Assembly: GCF_027214005.1 (NCBI RefSeq)
Contig: NZ_JAPWGY010000008.1
Location: 62,001-126,000 of the forward strand
Source of the DNA: Kiloniella laminariae
Lineage (GTDB): Bacteria; Pseudomonadota; Alphaproteobacteria; Kiloniellales; Kiloniellaceae
DNA length: 64,000 bases
Direction of reading: 5' to 3'
Below the pieces are notes generated by a model. It worked only from the letters and a program-made list of their open reading frames with translations, did no database searches and was not told the origin of the DNA. The position numbers and the translations under genes are program-made. This document shows, in pieces, positions 1 through 8,576 of the stretch (positions are counted from its first letter, which is position 1; every line of letters starts with the position of its first letter).

Positions 1-399
1 GAGGAAGTTTCCAAACCCTGTCCGGGAGTTGAACAGGATGGCTTTGCCCCTTGGTTTGGAACAGTTGATTGAAATTTCTTCTATCCGGTTGATTTTGGGA
101 TCAAATTGACGTTTTACGGGGCTGAAAAAATTCGACAGCACCAATACCCTCTGCTCGCCTTTGCCAAAGTTGATATTTCCTGGTTTATGCCAGAAGCCAT
201 TTATGCCATTGAGGAACACCGCGCAATCGCTCAAAGCCTGCCCTTCAAGGCTTTTAAGCGCTATGGTTGAGCGACTTTTCGTCACCAGCTCAAAGTCGAG
301 ATCTTCTTTGTCCCGTTTGCAGCCAGACAAGACCAGCAAAACCAGAACAGTTGCCAACACCATAAGAAGCCCTGAGCTTTTTTCACCTGGAGAGAACAA
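1..399 (-). CDS. Putative lipoprotein, 5' part only (cut by left edge)
   Basis: The minus strand is open from a TTG at 399 to the window edge (133 codons, no stop). The first residues give a short charged stretch, then a hydrophobic run (LLMVLATVLVLLVLSGC) that ends in a lipobox with Cys at about residue 27, so this is a probable type II signal peptide and lipid-anchored envelope protein. The TTG is preceded by AGAGGA eight bases upstream, which favours it; an in-frame ATG at 363 would still include the lipobox but leaves an unusually short n-region. The mature part has two more Cys and no motif I recognise. It diverges from the acetyltransferase gene at 654. The function is unknown and the C-terminus lies outside the window. 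Confidence 0.6.
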   Translation of the reverse strand, partial: MFSPGEKSSGLLMVLATVLVLLVLSGCKRDKEDLDFELVTKSRSTIALKSLEGQALSDCAVFLNGINGFWHKPGNINFGKGEQRVLVLSNFFSPVKRQFDPKINRIEEISINCSKPRGKAILFNSRTGFGNFL

Positions 400-653
400 G
401 GTAACATTCCTCTGTTCCAAGAATTTCGATGGTCATATGAGTTCGTATTGCGGAAGAAAACCACAACATCAAAGAGAAAGGACGGCACAATTATGGGTTA
501 GCATTATTACTGTAAAAACAACAATGTCGAGGAGTTTCATATTGCATTTTATCTATCAGCCAATCATCATATTTCCCCGATATGTTGCAACAGGGAAACC
601 TTATTCACTGGCCCTGACCTCTCATTCTTTCCTACACACCCCTTCGGTACAAA

Positions 654-1094
654 ATGAGTAAGACTTTTATTCGCGAAATGGTCTCAACAGATCATCCCGC
701 TCTTCTGGATCTCTTCAGAGAAACACCCGGCATTACATTGCGAGAAGCGGACAGCCAGGAGGCGACAAAACGCTATCTGCAGCGGAATCCCGGCCTGAAC
801 TTTGTCATTGAACATGATGCAGGAATTGTTGGTTGTGTTATGTGTGGTCACGATGGGCGCAGAGGGTACTTGCAACACCTGATCGTCAAGCCAGAATTCA
901 GAAGACAGGGGCTAGGAGAAGACCTGGTTAATAGATGCATTTCGTCCCTGAAAGAACTTGGCATAGACAAAACCCATATTTTTGTCTTCAAGAACAACGG
1001 CCTGGCCAATAGATTCTGGCAATCGAAAGGCTGGTCCCTGAGAGAAGGGGTAAATCTCTATTCCTATACTGCGTCCGGGAACGAAAATGCCTGA
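654..1094 (+). CDS. GNAT-family N-acetyltransferase
   Basis: This 146-residue protein has the length and fold signature of a single GNAT domain that transfers an acetyl group from acetyl-CoA to an amine. The acetyl-CoA loop (motif A) is visible as RRQGLGEDLVNRC near residues 83-95, preceded by the beta-4 strand YLQHLIVKPEF. A following segment (IFVFKNNGLANRFWQSKGW) matches motif B, where Asn and the Phe/Trp pair pack against the pantetheine arm. The substrate cannot be read from sequence. The gene stands alone and converges on the threonine synthase-like gene with a short gap. Confidence 0.85.
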   Translation: MSKTFIREMVSTDHPALLDLFRETPGITLREADSQEATKRYLQRNPGLNFVIEHDAGIVGCVMCGHDGRRGYLQHLIVKPEFRRQGLGEDLVNRCISSLKELGIDKTHIFVFKNNGLANRFWQSKGWSLREGVNLYSYTASGNENA

Positions 1095-1146
1095 CCCTGC
1101 ACTTTCGTATCCGTAATCATTAACCTGTGTCACCTAACCAGCGCTA

Positions 1147-2394
1147 TTAAATAGATGAATAATCAATTGGCTGGTTTTTATCCAAACGTCGGCTGATGAC
1201 TGGCATGGGATATTTAAGCCCGGTTGCACAGTTATAGAGTACAGCCCGATCACTGGCTTTAATCCTCCCCTCGGCAACCGATTGTTTGTAAGCAGCAAAG
1301 GTTGCGGCTCCCTCCGGGCACAATAACAGGCCTTCTTCTCGCGCCACTTCTGCTTGCGCCTGGACTATATCCTTGTCCTCAACTGCGATAGCAAAACCGC
1401 CACTTTCCCGGACAGCGCGTAAAATCAAAAAATCTCCAACCGCGACAGGTACTCTGATGCCAGAGGCAATCGTAAAGGCATTCTCCCACAGCGGTGCATG
1501 TTCCTCTCCATCCTCAAAGGCTTTGACGATAGGTGCACAACCGGTTGATTGGACCGCCACCATCTTTGGCCGTTTACTGCCAATCCAGCCGATAGCCTCC
1601 AGTTCGGCAAAGGCTTTCCACATCCCGATCAAGCCTGTACCACCACCCGTCGGATAAAAGATCACATCGGGGACATCCCAACCCAGCTGTTCGGCCAACT
1701 CCAGACCCATGGTTTTCTTGCCTTCAATTCTGTAGGGTTCTTTCAAAGTTGAGCAATCAAACCATCCTGTTGGCTCTTTGCCTTCACCGACGATCTTGCC
1801 ACAATCATTAATCAGGCCATTGACGCGATAGACTTTTCCCCCCTGATACTCGATCTCGGACACATTTACTTCCGGTGTATCGTCAGGACAAAAAATGGTT
1901 GTCTCCATTCCTGCCCTTGTTGCATAGGCCGCCATTGCTGCCCCGGCATTGCCATTCGTAGGCATCGCCAGACGACGAATACCAAGCTCTTTGGCCATTG
2001 CAACGGCCAGAGCAAGCCCCCGCGCCTTGAAAGACCCGGTCGGGAGGCGCCCTTCATCCTTGATCAAAAGCTCACCGCCCTTTGCTGCAAGTTTATGTAA
2101 AGGAATGAGCGGGGTCATCACCTCCCCCAGACTGACCACATTGCTACTTTGCCGGACAGGCAGGAACTCCCTGTACTTCCAGAACCCTCCTGGACGTGCT
2201 GCCAGAGCATCTTTACTGACAGACGTTGCCAAAGCCGGGAGATCATAACGTACCAGGAGAGGCTTTCCTGCAGGAGACAGCCCATGAATCTGGTTTGAAG
2301 GGAAAGTCTCCCCTGTGTAGGAACACTCGAGATGGGTCACAAAATTCGGAAAATCATTTTCTATAGCCGGGTCAAAAACAAAATGTCCAGACAT
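1147..2394 (-). CDS. Threonine synthase-like PLP-dependent lyase
   Basis: This 415-residue fold type II PLP enzyme resembles threonine synthase, which converts O-phosphohomoserine to threonine. The PLP lysine sits in PTGSFKARG near residue 125, the phosphate-binding Gly loop is YPTGGGTGLIG near 250-260, and PTNGNAGAAMAAYA marks the Asn that contacts the cofactor. Close to the N-terminus, CSYTGETFPSNQIHGLSPAGKPLLVRYD resembles the degenerate N-terminal module of many class II threonine synthases (quoted here as motif only). GGGAG-like spacing before ATG 2394 supports the start. It diverges from a LysR gene, so it may be an inducible catabolic paralogue, for example a diaminopropionate or threo-hydroxy amino acid lyase, rather than the housekeeping ThrC. 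Confidence 0.75.
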   Translation of the reverse strand: MSGHFVFDPAIENDFPNFVTHLECSYTGETFPSNQIHGLSPAGKPLLVRYDLPALATSVSKDALAARPGGFWKYREFLPVRQSSNVVSLGEVMTPLIPLHKLAAKGGELLIKDEGRLPTGSFKARGLALAVAMAKELGIRRLAMPTNGNAGAAMAAYATRAGMETTIFCPDDTPEVNVSEIEYQGGKVYRVNGLINDCGKIVGEGKEPTGWFDCSTLKEPYRIEGKKTMGLELAEQLGWDVPDVIFYPTGGGTGLIGMWKAFAELEAIGWIGSKRPKMVAVQSTGCAPIVKAFEDGEEHAPLWENAFTIASGIRVPVAVGDFLILRAVRESGGFAIAVEDKDIVQAQAEVAREEGLLLCPEGAATFAAYKQSVAEGRIKASDRAVLYNCATGLKYPMPVISRRLDKNQPIDYSSI

Positions 2395-2522
2395 TCAAAT
2401 CTCCCATAGAGCCAATCAATTGCAGCAGGTTTAAAGGTTCCGTTTCATTCGATCCCGACCACAAGATCATGAGACGTTCCGATAGAATGACCCGACCTTT
2501 CAAGAAAGAAAAGCCGCCTCAC

Positions 2523-2549
2523 AAAAACCAATTCCATAATTAGGTTTTT
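2523..2549. promoter_or_regulatory. Candidate operator dyad between divergent LysR and threonine synthase-like genes
   Basis: AAAAACC at 2523-2529 and GGTTTTT at 2543-2549 form an inverted repeat with an AT-rich 13-base centre. It lies in the 278-base intergenic region, about 130 bases from each start codon, where LysR-family proteins usually bind the divergent promoter. No other feature explains it. It could equally be a weak hairpin in an AT-rich leader, so confidence is low. Confidence 0.25.
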
Positions 2550-2672
2550 CCGATTTTAGACACCGTTTTTCTGAAATATATTGATACAAATTAAAATATT
2601 ATCATTAGTTATACTAAAGATTATGATTTATTCATAAGCAAGGAATTCCTTGAACTGATCGGCTTGCCCCAG

Positions 2673-3635
2673 ATGCACATGACCAAAAATATGAACCTGC
2701 GGGCGATGGAGATTTTTGTAATCGTCGTGGACAAAGGCAGTATGGCCGACGCATCAAAAGCCTTGGGAATGACCCAATCTTCAATCTCTCAGCAAATTTC
2801 CAATCAGGAAGAGCTCTTTGCGGTAAAACTATTGGATCGTTCTGTCAGACCCTTAACACCGACGCCTGCAGGACAGTTATATTACGACCACGCCATCAAG
2901 ACACTTGATGCCGCGACTGGCATGTGGAATGCCATGCAGAAGGCAGACCAGAATTCACTGTACCAGATCCGGGTCGCCGTCATCGATACACTGGCAGATA
3001 CACTTATTCCTGCCCTGTCCTATGATCTGGGCAAACGCTATCCGGCTGGCAGAATAAAAATATGGAGTGGACAGACCGGAGATCATCGCACTGCATTGCT
3101 GGAACGCAGAACAGATCTGATCATCACCATGGATCAGATGGAAGATGTTGATTCTATGGAACGTTACCCCCTCTATCGAGAACCTTTTGTTCTCGCAATC
3201 CCGGCAACTGTCGCAAAAGAAGGTGACCTGCTTGACGTCCTGGTGAAAAAACTCCCCTTTATCCGCTATAGCCCCAGATTGCAGATCGGCCAGCTGATTG
3301 AACAGCAGCTCAGGCGGTTACGTTTGAACATCCCTCATCGATACGAACTGGATACAACCAGGGCAATCATGCCCATGGTTGCTGCAGGACGGGGCTGGAC
3401 CCTGACAACACCCACCGGACTGCTCGACTGTCGCCATTTCCTTGAAAACGTCAAAATTCTCCCCCTGCCCTTTACCAGCTTTTCACGTCAGATTTCTCTT
3501 GTCGCCCGGGATCGTGAGTTGGGGAATTTACCAAGGCAGCTTGCCCTGATCTGCCAGGAACATATTAAAGCAATCGCAATGCCACAGATCCTGTCGAAGC
3601 TCCCTCCGGAAATTGAATCTGTGAGCTACGCCTGA
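2673..3635 (+). CDS. LysR-family transcriptional regulator
   Basis: The N-terminal winged helix-turn-helix is typical of LysR proteins: LRAMEIFVIVVDKGSMADAS, then ALGMTQSSISQQISNQEELF, with the recognition helix around TQSSISQQI. The remaining two-thirds form the effector-binding periplasmic-binding-protein-like fold. Total length is about 320 residues. In-frame starts occur at TTG 2664, ATG 2673 and ATG 2691; none has a strong Shine-Dalgarno sequence, and 2673 is chosen as the first ATG. The gene diverges from the threonine synthase-like gene, so by the usual LysR arrangement it probably controls that gene and itself. The effector is unknown. Confidence 0.9.
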   Translation: MHMTKNMNLRAMEIFVIVVDKGSMADASKALGMTQSSISQQISNQEELFAVKLLDRSVRPLTPTPAGQLYYDHAIKTLDAATGMWNAMQKADQNSLYQIRVAVIDTLADTLIPALSYDLGKRYPAGRIKIWSGQTGDHRTALLERRTDLIITMDQMEDVDSMERYPLYREPFVLAIPATVAKEGDLLDVLVKKLPFIRYSPRLQIGQLIEQQLRRLRLNIPHRYELDTTRAIMPMVAAGRGWTLTTPTGLLDCRHFLENVKILPLPFTSFSRQISLVARDRELGNLPRQLALICQEHIKAIAMPQILSKLPPEIESVSYA

Positions 3636-3886
3636 AAACTCCCGTCAAAAATATTTGTAGCACAGGTTTCTGGCATAGTTTTTTTTGGCTTAGTTTTTTG
3701 GTCTAGGCCGCACGCCTATTTATAAAAAACAAAACCTTCCTGTTTTCCCCTCAAAATTAAACACAATATTTTTGTTAAATGAAATTTAATAACTATTTTT
3801 TTTGTAAATAAACTTGTAATCAAAATAGTCCTGCGCCATATCTGCGCCAACAGCTCCTTACCTATTCATTCTGATTGCGAGTCATC

Positions 3887-4687
3887 ATGCGTAACACTCC
3901 TGTTAAAAACCTTTTTTCTGCTGCCATCCTGACAGCCACCCTCTTCGGCCTCTCTTCTGCTCCTGCCAAGGCGGAAGGCGAACTTCTGGCGACAGTCAAG
4001 GAACGCGGCACATTGCTGGTTGGCCTGGAAGCCACCTATCCCCCCTTCAACTATCAGGATGAAAACGGTGAACTTGTCGGCTTCGAAGTTGATGTCGCCA
4101 AAGCCATTGCTGAACGCCTTGGTGTAACTGCGGAATTTGTCCCGACAAAATGGGATGGCATGCTGGCCGGACTTGAGACCGAACGCTTTGACGTTATCAC
4201 CAACCAGGTAACCATCACCGAAGAGCGCCAGAAAAAGTACGACTTCTCACAGCCTTACACGGTATCGGGTATTCAGGTCATCACTCTGAAAGATAACCAG
4301 AACGACTATACAGTCCCCGCTGATCTTGAAGGCAAGAAAGTCGGCGTTGGCCTGGGAAGCAACTATGAAGACTGGTTGACAGCCAATGTTCCGGGCGCCG
4401 AAGTGTCCACCTATGACGAGAACGCAACCAAGCTTCAGGACCTTCTTGTTGGCCGGATTGATGCCTTCCTGAATGACCGTCTTGCAGCAGCTTACCTGCT
4501 TGAACACTCCGATGGCCGGATTGTTGCCGCTGGAGAGCCTTTTGACAAACAGCGCATGGGGGTTGCTCTTCGTAAAAACAACGAAGACCTGCTGCTTGCC
4601 CTGAACAAGGCTATTGACGAATTGCGTGCTGACGGCACACTGGCAGCAATTTCGCAAAAATGGTTCAAACTGGATGTAACCAAGTAA
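3887..4687 (+). CDS. tcyJ: Cystine ABC transporter substrate-binding protein
   Basis: This is a periplasmic solute-binding protein of about 266 residues from family 3 (polar amino acids). A signal peptide ends near SSAPAKA. The mature protein matches, nearly block by block, the E. coli cystine-binding protein TcyJ (FliY) as I remember it: VKERGTLLVGLEATYPPF, PTKWDGMLAGLE, YDFSQPYTVSGIQ, KVGVGLGSNYEDWL, GVALRKNNEDLL and a C-terminal ending in LDVTK. The first ATG is at 3887; an upstream in-frame TTG at 3875 has no better ribosome site. It is followed after 6 bases by its permease and then its ATPase. Serine acetyltransferase lies downstream, which supports sulfur amino acid uptake. The 250-base AT-rich region upstream presumably carries the promoter; no clear operator was found. 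Confidence 0.88.
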   Translation: MRNTPVKNLFSAAILTATLFGLSSAPAKAEGELLATVKERGTLLVGLEATYPPFNYQDENGELVGFEVDVAKAIAERLGVTAEFVPTKWDGMLAGLETERFDVITNQVTITEERQKKYDFSQPYTVSGIQVITLKDNQNDYTVPADLEGKKVGVGLGSNYEDWLTANVPGAEVSTYDENATKLQDLLVGRIDAFLNDRLAAAYLLEHSDGRIVAAGEPFDKQRMGVALRKNNEDLLLALNKAIDELRADGTLAAISQKWFKLDVTK

Positions 4688-4693
4688 TAACTC

Positions 4694-5359
4694 ATGGATG
4701 AGATCACAAAACTGATTCTCGACTCGGTCCCTTTCCTCGCGAAGGGGACCGCTTACACTCTGGGTCTGAGTCTGGGCAGCATGACCCTTGGACTCGCCCT
4801 GGGTTTTGCCGTTGCCTTTATGCGTCTCTCGCCTTTGCGTCTGTTTAACTGGCCGGCAAAATTCTTTATCTCCTTTATCCGCGGCACCCCTCTGATCGTG
4901 CAGCTGTTTCTGATCTATTACGGCCTGCCTGAATTTGGCATCCGCCTGGATCCGATCCCCGCCGCCCTGCTCGGATTAAGCCTGAACGTCGGAGGATACA
5001 CCGGGGAAATCCTTCGCGGTGCCATCGGGGCAATAGAACGCAGCCACTGGGAAGCCGCCTATTCCATAGGTATGACCCCGTTTCAGGCCATGCGTCGGTC
5101 AATCCTGCCCCAGGCGATCCGCATTGCCCTGCCCTCTCTTGGCAATACCTTCTTGAGCTTGCTCAAGGACACCGCCATTGCCGCAACGATCCAGGTCCCG
5201 GAACTGTTCCGACAGGCCCAGTTGATCAGCGCCAGAACTTACGAAATCTTTGCCATGTATATATCGGCAGCTGTTATTTACTGGATTTTTTCCACGGGCC
5301 TTTCCTGGTTGCAAAACCGGCTGGAAAAAAGAGCTAACCGTCATTTAAGGGCAGCTTAG
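4694..5359 (+). CDS. tcyL: Cystine ABC transporter permease
   Basis: This 221-residue polar amino acid permease of the HisM/GlnP type forms the inner-membrane channel of the importer. Hydrophobic segments start at about residues 20, 55, 90 and 190. The cytoplasmic EAA loop that contacts the ATPase is visible as [22 protein letters not shown] (first 20 or so residues around 130-150). It starts 6 bases after tcyJ and ends 1 base before tcyN, so the three genes are one transcript. Specificity is taken from the binding protein. Confidence 0.87.
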   Translation: MDEITKLILDSVPFLAKGTAYTLGLSLGSMTLGLALGFAVAFMRLSPLRLFNWPAKFFISFIRGTPLIVQLFLIYYGLPEFGIRLDPIPAALLGLSLNVGGYTGEILRGAIGAIERSHWEAAYSIGMTPFQAMRRSILPQAIRIALPSLGNTFLSLLKDTAIAATIQVPELFRQAQLISARTYEIFAMYISAAVIYWIFSTGLSWLQNRLEKRANRHLRAA

Positions 5360-5360
5360 A

Positions 5361-6116
5361 ATGAACATGATCGAGGTTAGAGACCTCCATAAAACCTTTG
5401 AAAAAAACGATGTTCTAAAAGGCATTGATCTTGTTGTAAAAAAGGGAGAGGTTCTGGCCATTATCGGGCCAAGTGGTTCCGGGAAAACCACACTTCTGCG
5501 CTGTCTGAACCTGTTGGAGACACCGTCCTCCGGCTCGATCCGGGTTGCCAATATCACCATTGATACGGCCCTTCCCCTGGCCAAACAGAAACGTGATATC
5601 CGCAAACTGCGCCAGCATGCCGGTTTTGTATTTCAGAACTTTAACCTCTTCCCGCACAGAACCGTGCTGGAAAACATTACCGAGGGCCCGATCATTGTTA
5701 AAGGCGAAGAGCCTGCTGTTGCCGAAAAACGTGCCCGCTATCTCTTAAAAAAAGTCGGAATGGCCAACAAGGAAAGTGCCTATCCTTCTGCTCTTTCCGG
5801 TGGCCAGCAACAGCGCGTTGCCATTGCTCGTGCCCTGGCCATGGAACCCGACGTCATCCTGTTTGATGAACCAACCTCGGCTCTTGATCCAGAGCTGGTT
5901 GGCGAAGTGCTCGCCGTCATTCGCAACCTGGCCGAAGAGCACCGGACCATGATTATCGTTACCCACGAAATGGCCTTTGCCCGTGATGTCGCTGATCGGG
6001 TAATTTTCATGGCCGAGGGACGTATTGTCGAAGAAGCCCCGGCAAAGGAATTTTTCTCGGATCCGAAAAAAGAGCGCACGAGAAAATTTTTGAAAAAAAT
6101 TCTGGAAGAAGCCTGA
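5361..6116 (+). CDS. tcyN: Cystine ABC transporter ATP-binding protein
   Basis: This 251-residue ABC ATPase powers the importer. Walker A is [12 protein letters not shown] near residues 33-44, the Q-loop is FQNFNLFPH, the signature motif is [15 protein letters not shown], Walker B is [14 protein letters not shown], and the switch His is in VTHEM. The pattern [14 protein letters not shown] is typical of the GlnQ/HisP/TcyN polar amino acid group. It is the last gene of the tcyJ-L-N unit and ends 6 bases from the convergent acetyltransferase gene. Confidence 0.88.
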   Translation: MNMIEVRDLHKTFEKNDVLKGIDLVVKKGEVLAIIGPSGSGKTTLLRCLNLLETPSSGSIRVANITIDTALPLAKQKRDIRKLRQHAGFVFQNFNLFPHRTVLENITEGPIIVKGEEPAVAEKRARYLLKKVGMANKESAYPSALSGGQQQRVAIARALAMEPDVILFDEPTSALDPELVGEVLAVIRNLAEEHRTMIIVTHEMAFARDVADRVIFMAEGRIVEEAPAKEFFSDPKKERTRKFLKKILEEA

Positions 6117-6122
6117 GTTACA

Positions 6123-6701
6123 TCAAAATGTTTTGGAAAAGGTTTCTAGATCTGCTGTTGAATACTCATCGGATAAAATCGAATAGAAAACCTCATCCCA
6201 CCAGCTGCCGTCTGCACGTGGGATACACTGTCTGAAATACCCCTCTCGTCTCATACCTATCTTCTCCATAATCCGCCATGAACCCAGATTTTCAGGGTGA
6301 GCCTTTGCAACAATCCGGTGCAAATTCATATTTATGAAACCATTTTTTACCAAGGCCTTAGCAGCTTCCGTCGCGTATCCCCTCCCCTGGTAGTCTGGCA
6401 ATATAAGCCAGCCGATTTCCCAGGTCCTCTCCACATACCAAGGGTGAAAGGTCATTTCCCCCACGACGACTGTTGAAAACCTGTCTTCAATGATAAAATC
6501 TCTGGGATTTTCAGCACAACAACAGGCAACATATTCGCTGTGCTCTCTATCGCTATAAATACCCGATACTGTCCATTTCCGTAACTCGGGTGCCTGAGAC
6601 ATGGCTCTGGAAAGTTCCAGATCATCCTCCCGATATCGGCGAATTCTCAGGCGATCTGTTTCAAGCGGCAGATGCTTCAGAAAAAGGGTGTTATCAGGCA
6701 T
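6123..6701 (-). CDS. RimJ/RimL-like GNAT acetyltransferase
   Basis: This 192-residue GNAT protein has the RimJ/RimL (acetyltransferase_3) layout: an N-terminal ETDRLRIRRYREDDLEL strand-helix, a central WEIGWLI strand, and the acetyl-CoA loop DYQGRGYATEAAKALVKNGF (20 residues) near 115-134, followed by HRIVAKAHPENLGSWRIMEKIGM, where the conserved Asn and Ser/Trp lie. Members acetylate the N-terminus of ribosomal proteins or small amines; the substrate here is not known. The gene lies opposite to and almost touching tcyN, and ahead of cysE. Confidence 0.82.
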   Translation of the reverse strand: MPDNTLFLKHLPLETDRLRIRRYREDDLELSRAMSQAPELRKWTVSGIYSDREHSEYVACCCAENPRDFIIEDRFSTVVVGEMTFHPWYVERTWEIGWLILPDYQGRGYATEAAKALVKNGFINMNLHRIVAKAHPENLGSWRIMEKIGMRREGYFRQCIPRADGSWWDEVFYSILSDEYSTADLETFSKTF

Positions 6702-6888
6702 CTATTATTCACTTCAACCTTATTAAAAACATTTTACTTGCTTTGTAATCTATTAAAAGCTGCCCGACCTTCCACTTAAGAACAATGATGAAATACCTCC
6801 GATCACAAAAAATCATTTAAAAAATACCCCCGTGATCATATATGATATCTCTGAGGCAAACCCTGACAGTACAGGAAAAGGAAGCATT

Positions 6889-7692
6889 ATGGCCCATACA
6901 GCAGAGAAAACAGATCCAAGCGATCTGATCTGGTCCTATATCAGGAAAGAGGCCGTGGAGATGGTTGAGAGCGAACCCGTTCTTGCTGGTTTTCTCTACT
7001 CCACAATGCTCAATCACGACACTCTGGAACAGGCTTTGAGTTATCACCTGTCCCAGAAACTCGGGAACACCGCTGTCCCCTCCATATTGTTGCGACAGGT
7101 TTTTGATGAAGTACTGGCCTCTGATCCAGATATTATCGCAGCAATCCGCGCAGATATTCTGGCGGTTTTTGAACGGGATCCGGCCTGCACCAGCCACCTT
7201 GAGCCTCTGCTCTATTTCAAGGGGTTTCATGCCCTGCAGTGCTATCGGATTGGCCATTGGCTGTGGAACAACAAACGCAAGCCACTGGCGCTTTTCCTGC
7301 AAAATCGTATTTCAGAGGTCTTCTCGGTAGATATTCATCCCGCCGCTAAAATCGGACAGGGGATAATGATTGATCACGGTACCGGTGTCGTGATCGGCGA
7401 AACCACCGTCATCGAAGACAATGTCTCGCTCTTGCAGAATGTCACTCTCGGCGGGACTGGCAAGGAAACCGGAGACCGCCATCCGAAAATCAGACAAGGT
7501 GCATTGATTTGTTCTGGTGCAAAAATTCTCGGGAACATCGAAGTCGGTGAATGTGCCAAAGTCGGGGCTGCATCTGTTGTCCTGCAGAATGTCCCGGCCC
7601 ATTGCACCGCGGTTGGCGTACCAGCCAAAATTGTCGGCAGCTGCTGCCCGCAACCGGCCAGGGAAATGGATCAGAGTCTGCCTCTGGACTGA
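6889..7692 (+). CDS. cysE: Serine O-acetyltransferase
   Basis: CysE acetylates L-serine with acetyl-CoA to give O-acetylserine, the acceptor for sulfide in cysteine synthesis. From ATG 6889 (preceded by AAGGA) the product is 267 residues, close to the family's usual length of about 270; an upstream GTG at 6832 would add 19 unlikely residues. The N-terminal helical domain is followed by the left-handed beta-helix with hexapeptide repeats, including IHPAAKIGQGIMIDHGTGVV, where the catalytic His-Asp pair lies, and TLGGTGKETGDRHPKI. It sits downstream of the cystine importer, convergent with a GNAT gene, and ends before a strong terminator. Confidence 0.92.
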   Translation: MAHTAEKTDPSDLIWSYIRKEAVEMVESEPVLAGFLYSTMLNHDTLEQALSYHLSQKLGNTAVPSILLRQVFDEVLASDPDIIAAIRADILAVFERDPACTSHLEPLLYFKGFHALQCYRIGHWLWNNKRKPLALFLQNRISEVFSVDIHPAAKIGQGIMIDHGTGVVIGETTVIEDNVSLLQNVTLGGTGKETGDRHPKIRQGALICSGAKILGNIEVGECAKVGAASVVLQNVPAHCTAVGVPAKIVGSCCPQPAREMDQSLPLD

Positions 7693-7714
7693 GCCCCCTT
7701 TCTTCTCCTTCAGT

Positions 7715-7754
7715 AACAAAGCCCCGGACAATAATGGTCCCGGGGCTTTGTTTA
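7715..7754 (+). terminator. Rho-independent terminator after cysE
   Basis: A 13-bp GC-rich stem (7715-7727 with 7740-7752, core AAAGCCCCGG/CCGGGGCTTT) closes a 12-base loop. The right arm runs into TTTGTTTAT. It lies 22 bases after the cysE stop and before the end of the opposing merR gene. Confidence 0.85.
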
Positions 7755-7815
7755 TCAGAATTCCCTTTTGGTTGCAGCCAGAGAAAATCCTAACCAAGAC
7801 AGGATAAAGAAAGTT

Positions 7816-8220
7816 TTATCCTGCCTGGTCTGCAAACAAATCCTTGAGCATGGGACACTCGTTCTTCCCAGTGTCACAGGACGCCACAAGTTCTTTCAGC
7901 GCAGCCTGCATCCGCTTCAGATCAGTGATCTTATTCTGAACCAGTTCCAGGTTCTTCTTGCCGATAGCCCTGACATCATCACATTTTTTTGCACTTTCGT
8001 TCGACAAATGCAGCAAAATCTTGATATCGGAAATGGAAAAGCCAAGTTCGCGACAGCGTTTGACAAAGCGCAATCGGCCAATTTCCATTTTGTTATAAAC
8101 ACGACGCCCGCTGCGGGATCGGCCTGCCCTCGGGACGACACCTTCCCGCTCGTAATATCTGATTGTCTCAATACCAACCCCGCTCAACTTCGAGGCCTCT
8201 CCTATAGTTTGTGACATCAA
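7816..8220 (-). CDS. merR: MerR mercury-responsive transcriptional regulator
   Basis: MerR binds the mer operator as a dimer and untwists the promoter when it binds Hg(II). The N-terminal winged helix reads TIGEASKLSGVGIETIRYYE, followed by the wing and the long dimerisation helix. Three cysteines sit where Tn501 MerR has its Hg ligands: one in AKKCDD near residue 79, and CDTGKNEC near 114-121. This distinguishes it from CueR, ZntR or SoxR. The length of about 134 residues fits (Tn501 MerR has 144). It is divergent from merF and shares the palindromic promoter region at 8224-8254. Confidence 0.9.
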   Translation of the reverse strand: MMSQTIGEASKLSGVGIETIRYYEREGVVPRAGRSRSGRRVYNKMEIGRLRFVKRCRELGFSISDIKILLHLSNESAKKCDDVRAIGKKNLELVQNKITDLKRMQAALKELVASCDTGKNECPMLKDLFADQAG

Positions 8221-8223
8221 GCC

Positions 8224-8254
8224 TTGCTCCTGTAGTGACTACAGGAATTATAAT
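8224..8254 (+). promoter_or_regulatory. MerR-type promoter and operator for merF
   Basis: A -35 box TTGCTC (8224-8229) and a perfect -10 box TATAAT (8249-8254) are separated by 19 bases, the overlong spacing that defines MerR-family promoters. The spacer contains a perfect 19-base dyad centred on 8237 (TCCTGTAGT, G, ACTACAGGA; 8228-8246). Its placement matches the mer operators of known transposons. The site is 4 to 34 bases upstream of merR, so binding should also repress merR. Confidence 0.88.
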
Positions 8255-8375
8255 CCCGTTATGGCCCGGTTCAACAACAAATCATATTGGCAAGAACGAC
8301 AGATAACAAAACAAGCCAGATCTCTTTTCGAGAGTGATGTTTATGGCATTTGCCAAAGAATTTCTGGAGAAATCA

Positions 8376-8576
8376 ATGCAAAACAAACTGCTTAAAGTTG
8401 GCATAGCTGGAACAGTTATAGCAGCGCTCTGCTGCTTTACACCAATACTCGTCATCCTGTTCGGGATAATAGGTTTGTCTACCTTTGTTGGGTATCTTGA
8501 TTATGTACTCTTGCCGACACTATTGGCTTTCATACTTCTTACAATTTATGCTCTCTGGAAAAGAAACATACAATGA
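8376..8576 (+). CDS. merF: MerF-like mercuric ion membrane transporter
   Basis: MerF moves Hg(II) across the inner membrane. The product is 66 residues with two transmembrane helices. The first helix contains the vicinal cysteine pair in ALCCFTPILVILFGIIGLS, and GYLDYVLLPTLLAF follows, both close to MerF as I know it. GGAG six bases before ATG 8376 decides the start; an earlier GTG at 8334 would add an unlikely extension. The C-terminal second Cys pair of classical MerF is absent: the chain stops at KRNIQ. The stop overlaps the start of the Cys-rich gene downstream (ATGA), so the two are translationally coupled. Confidence 0.85.
   Translation: MQNKLLKVGIAGTVIAALCCFTPILVILFGIIGLSTFVGYLDYVLLPTLLAFILLTIYALWKRNIQ

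Noticed and set aside
161-661. A 166-codon plus-strand open frame at the left end
   Set aside because: It lies over the lipoprotein gene on the other strand and its own product has no family features. The minus strand gives a signal peptide with a lipobox and a good ribosome site.
3636-3886. Search for a riboswitch or sulfur-regulator site before the cystine importer
   Set aside because: The region is AT-rich with no convincing stem set or conserved box readable by eye.
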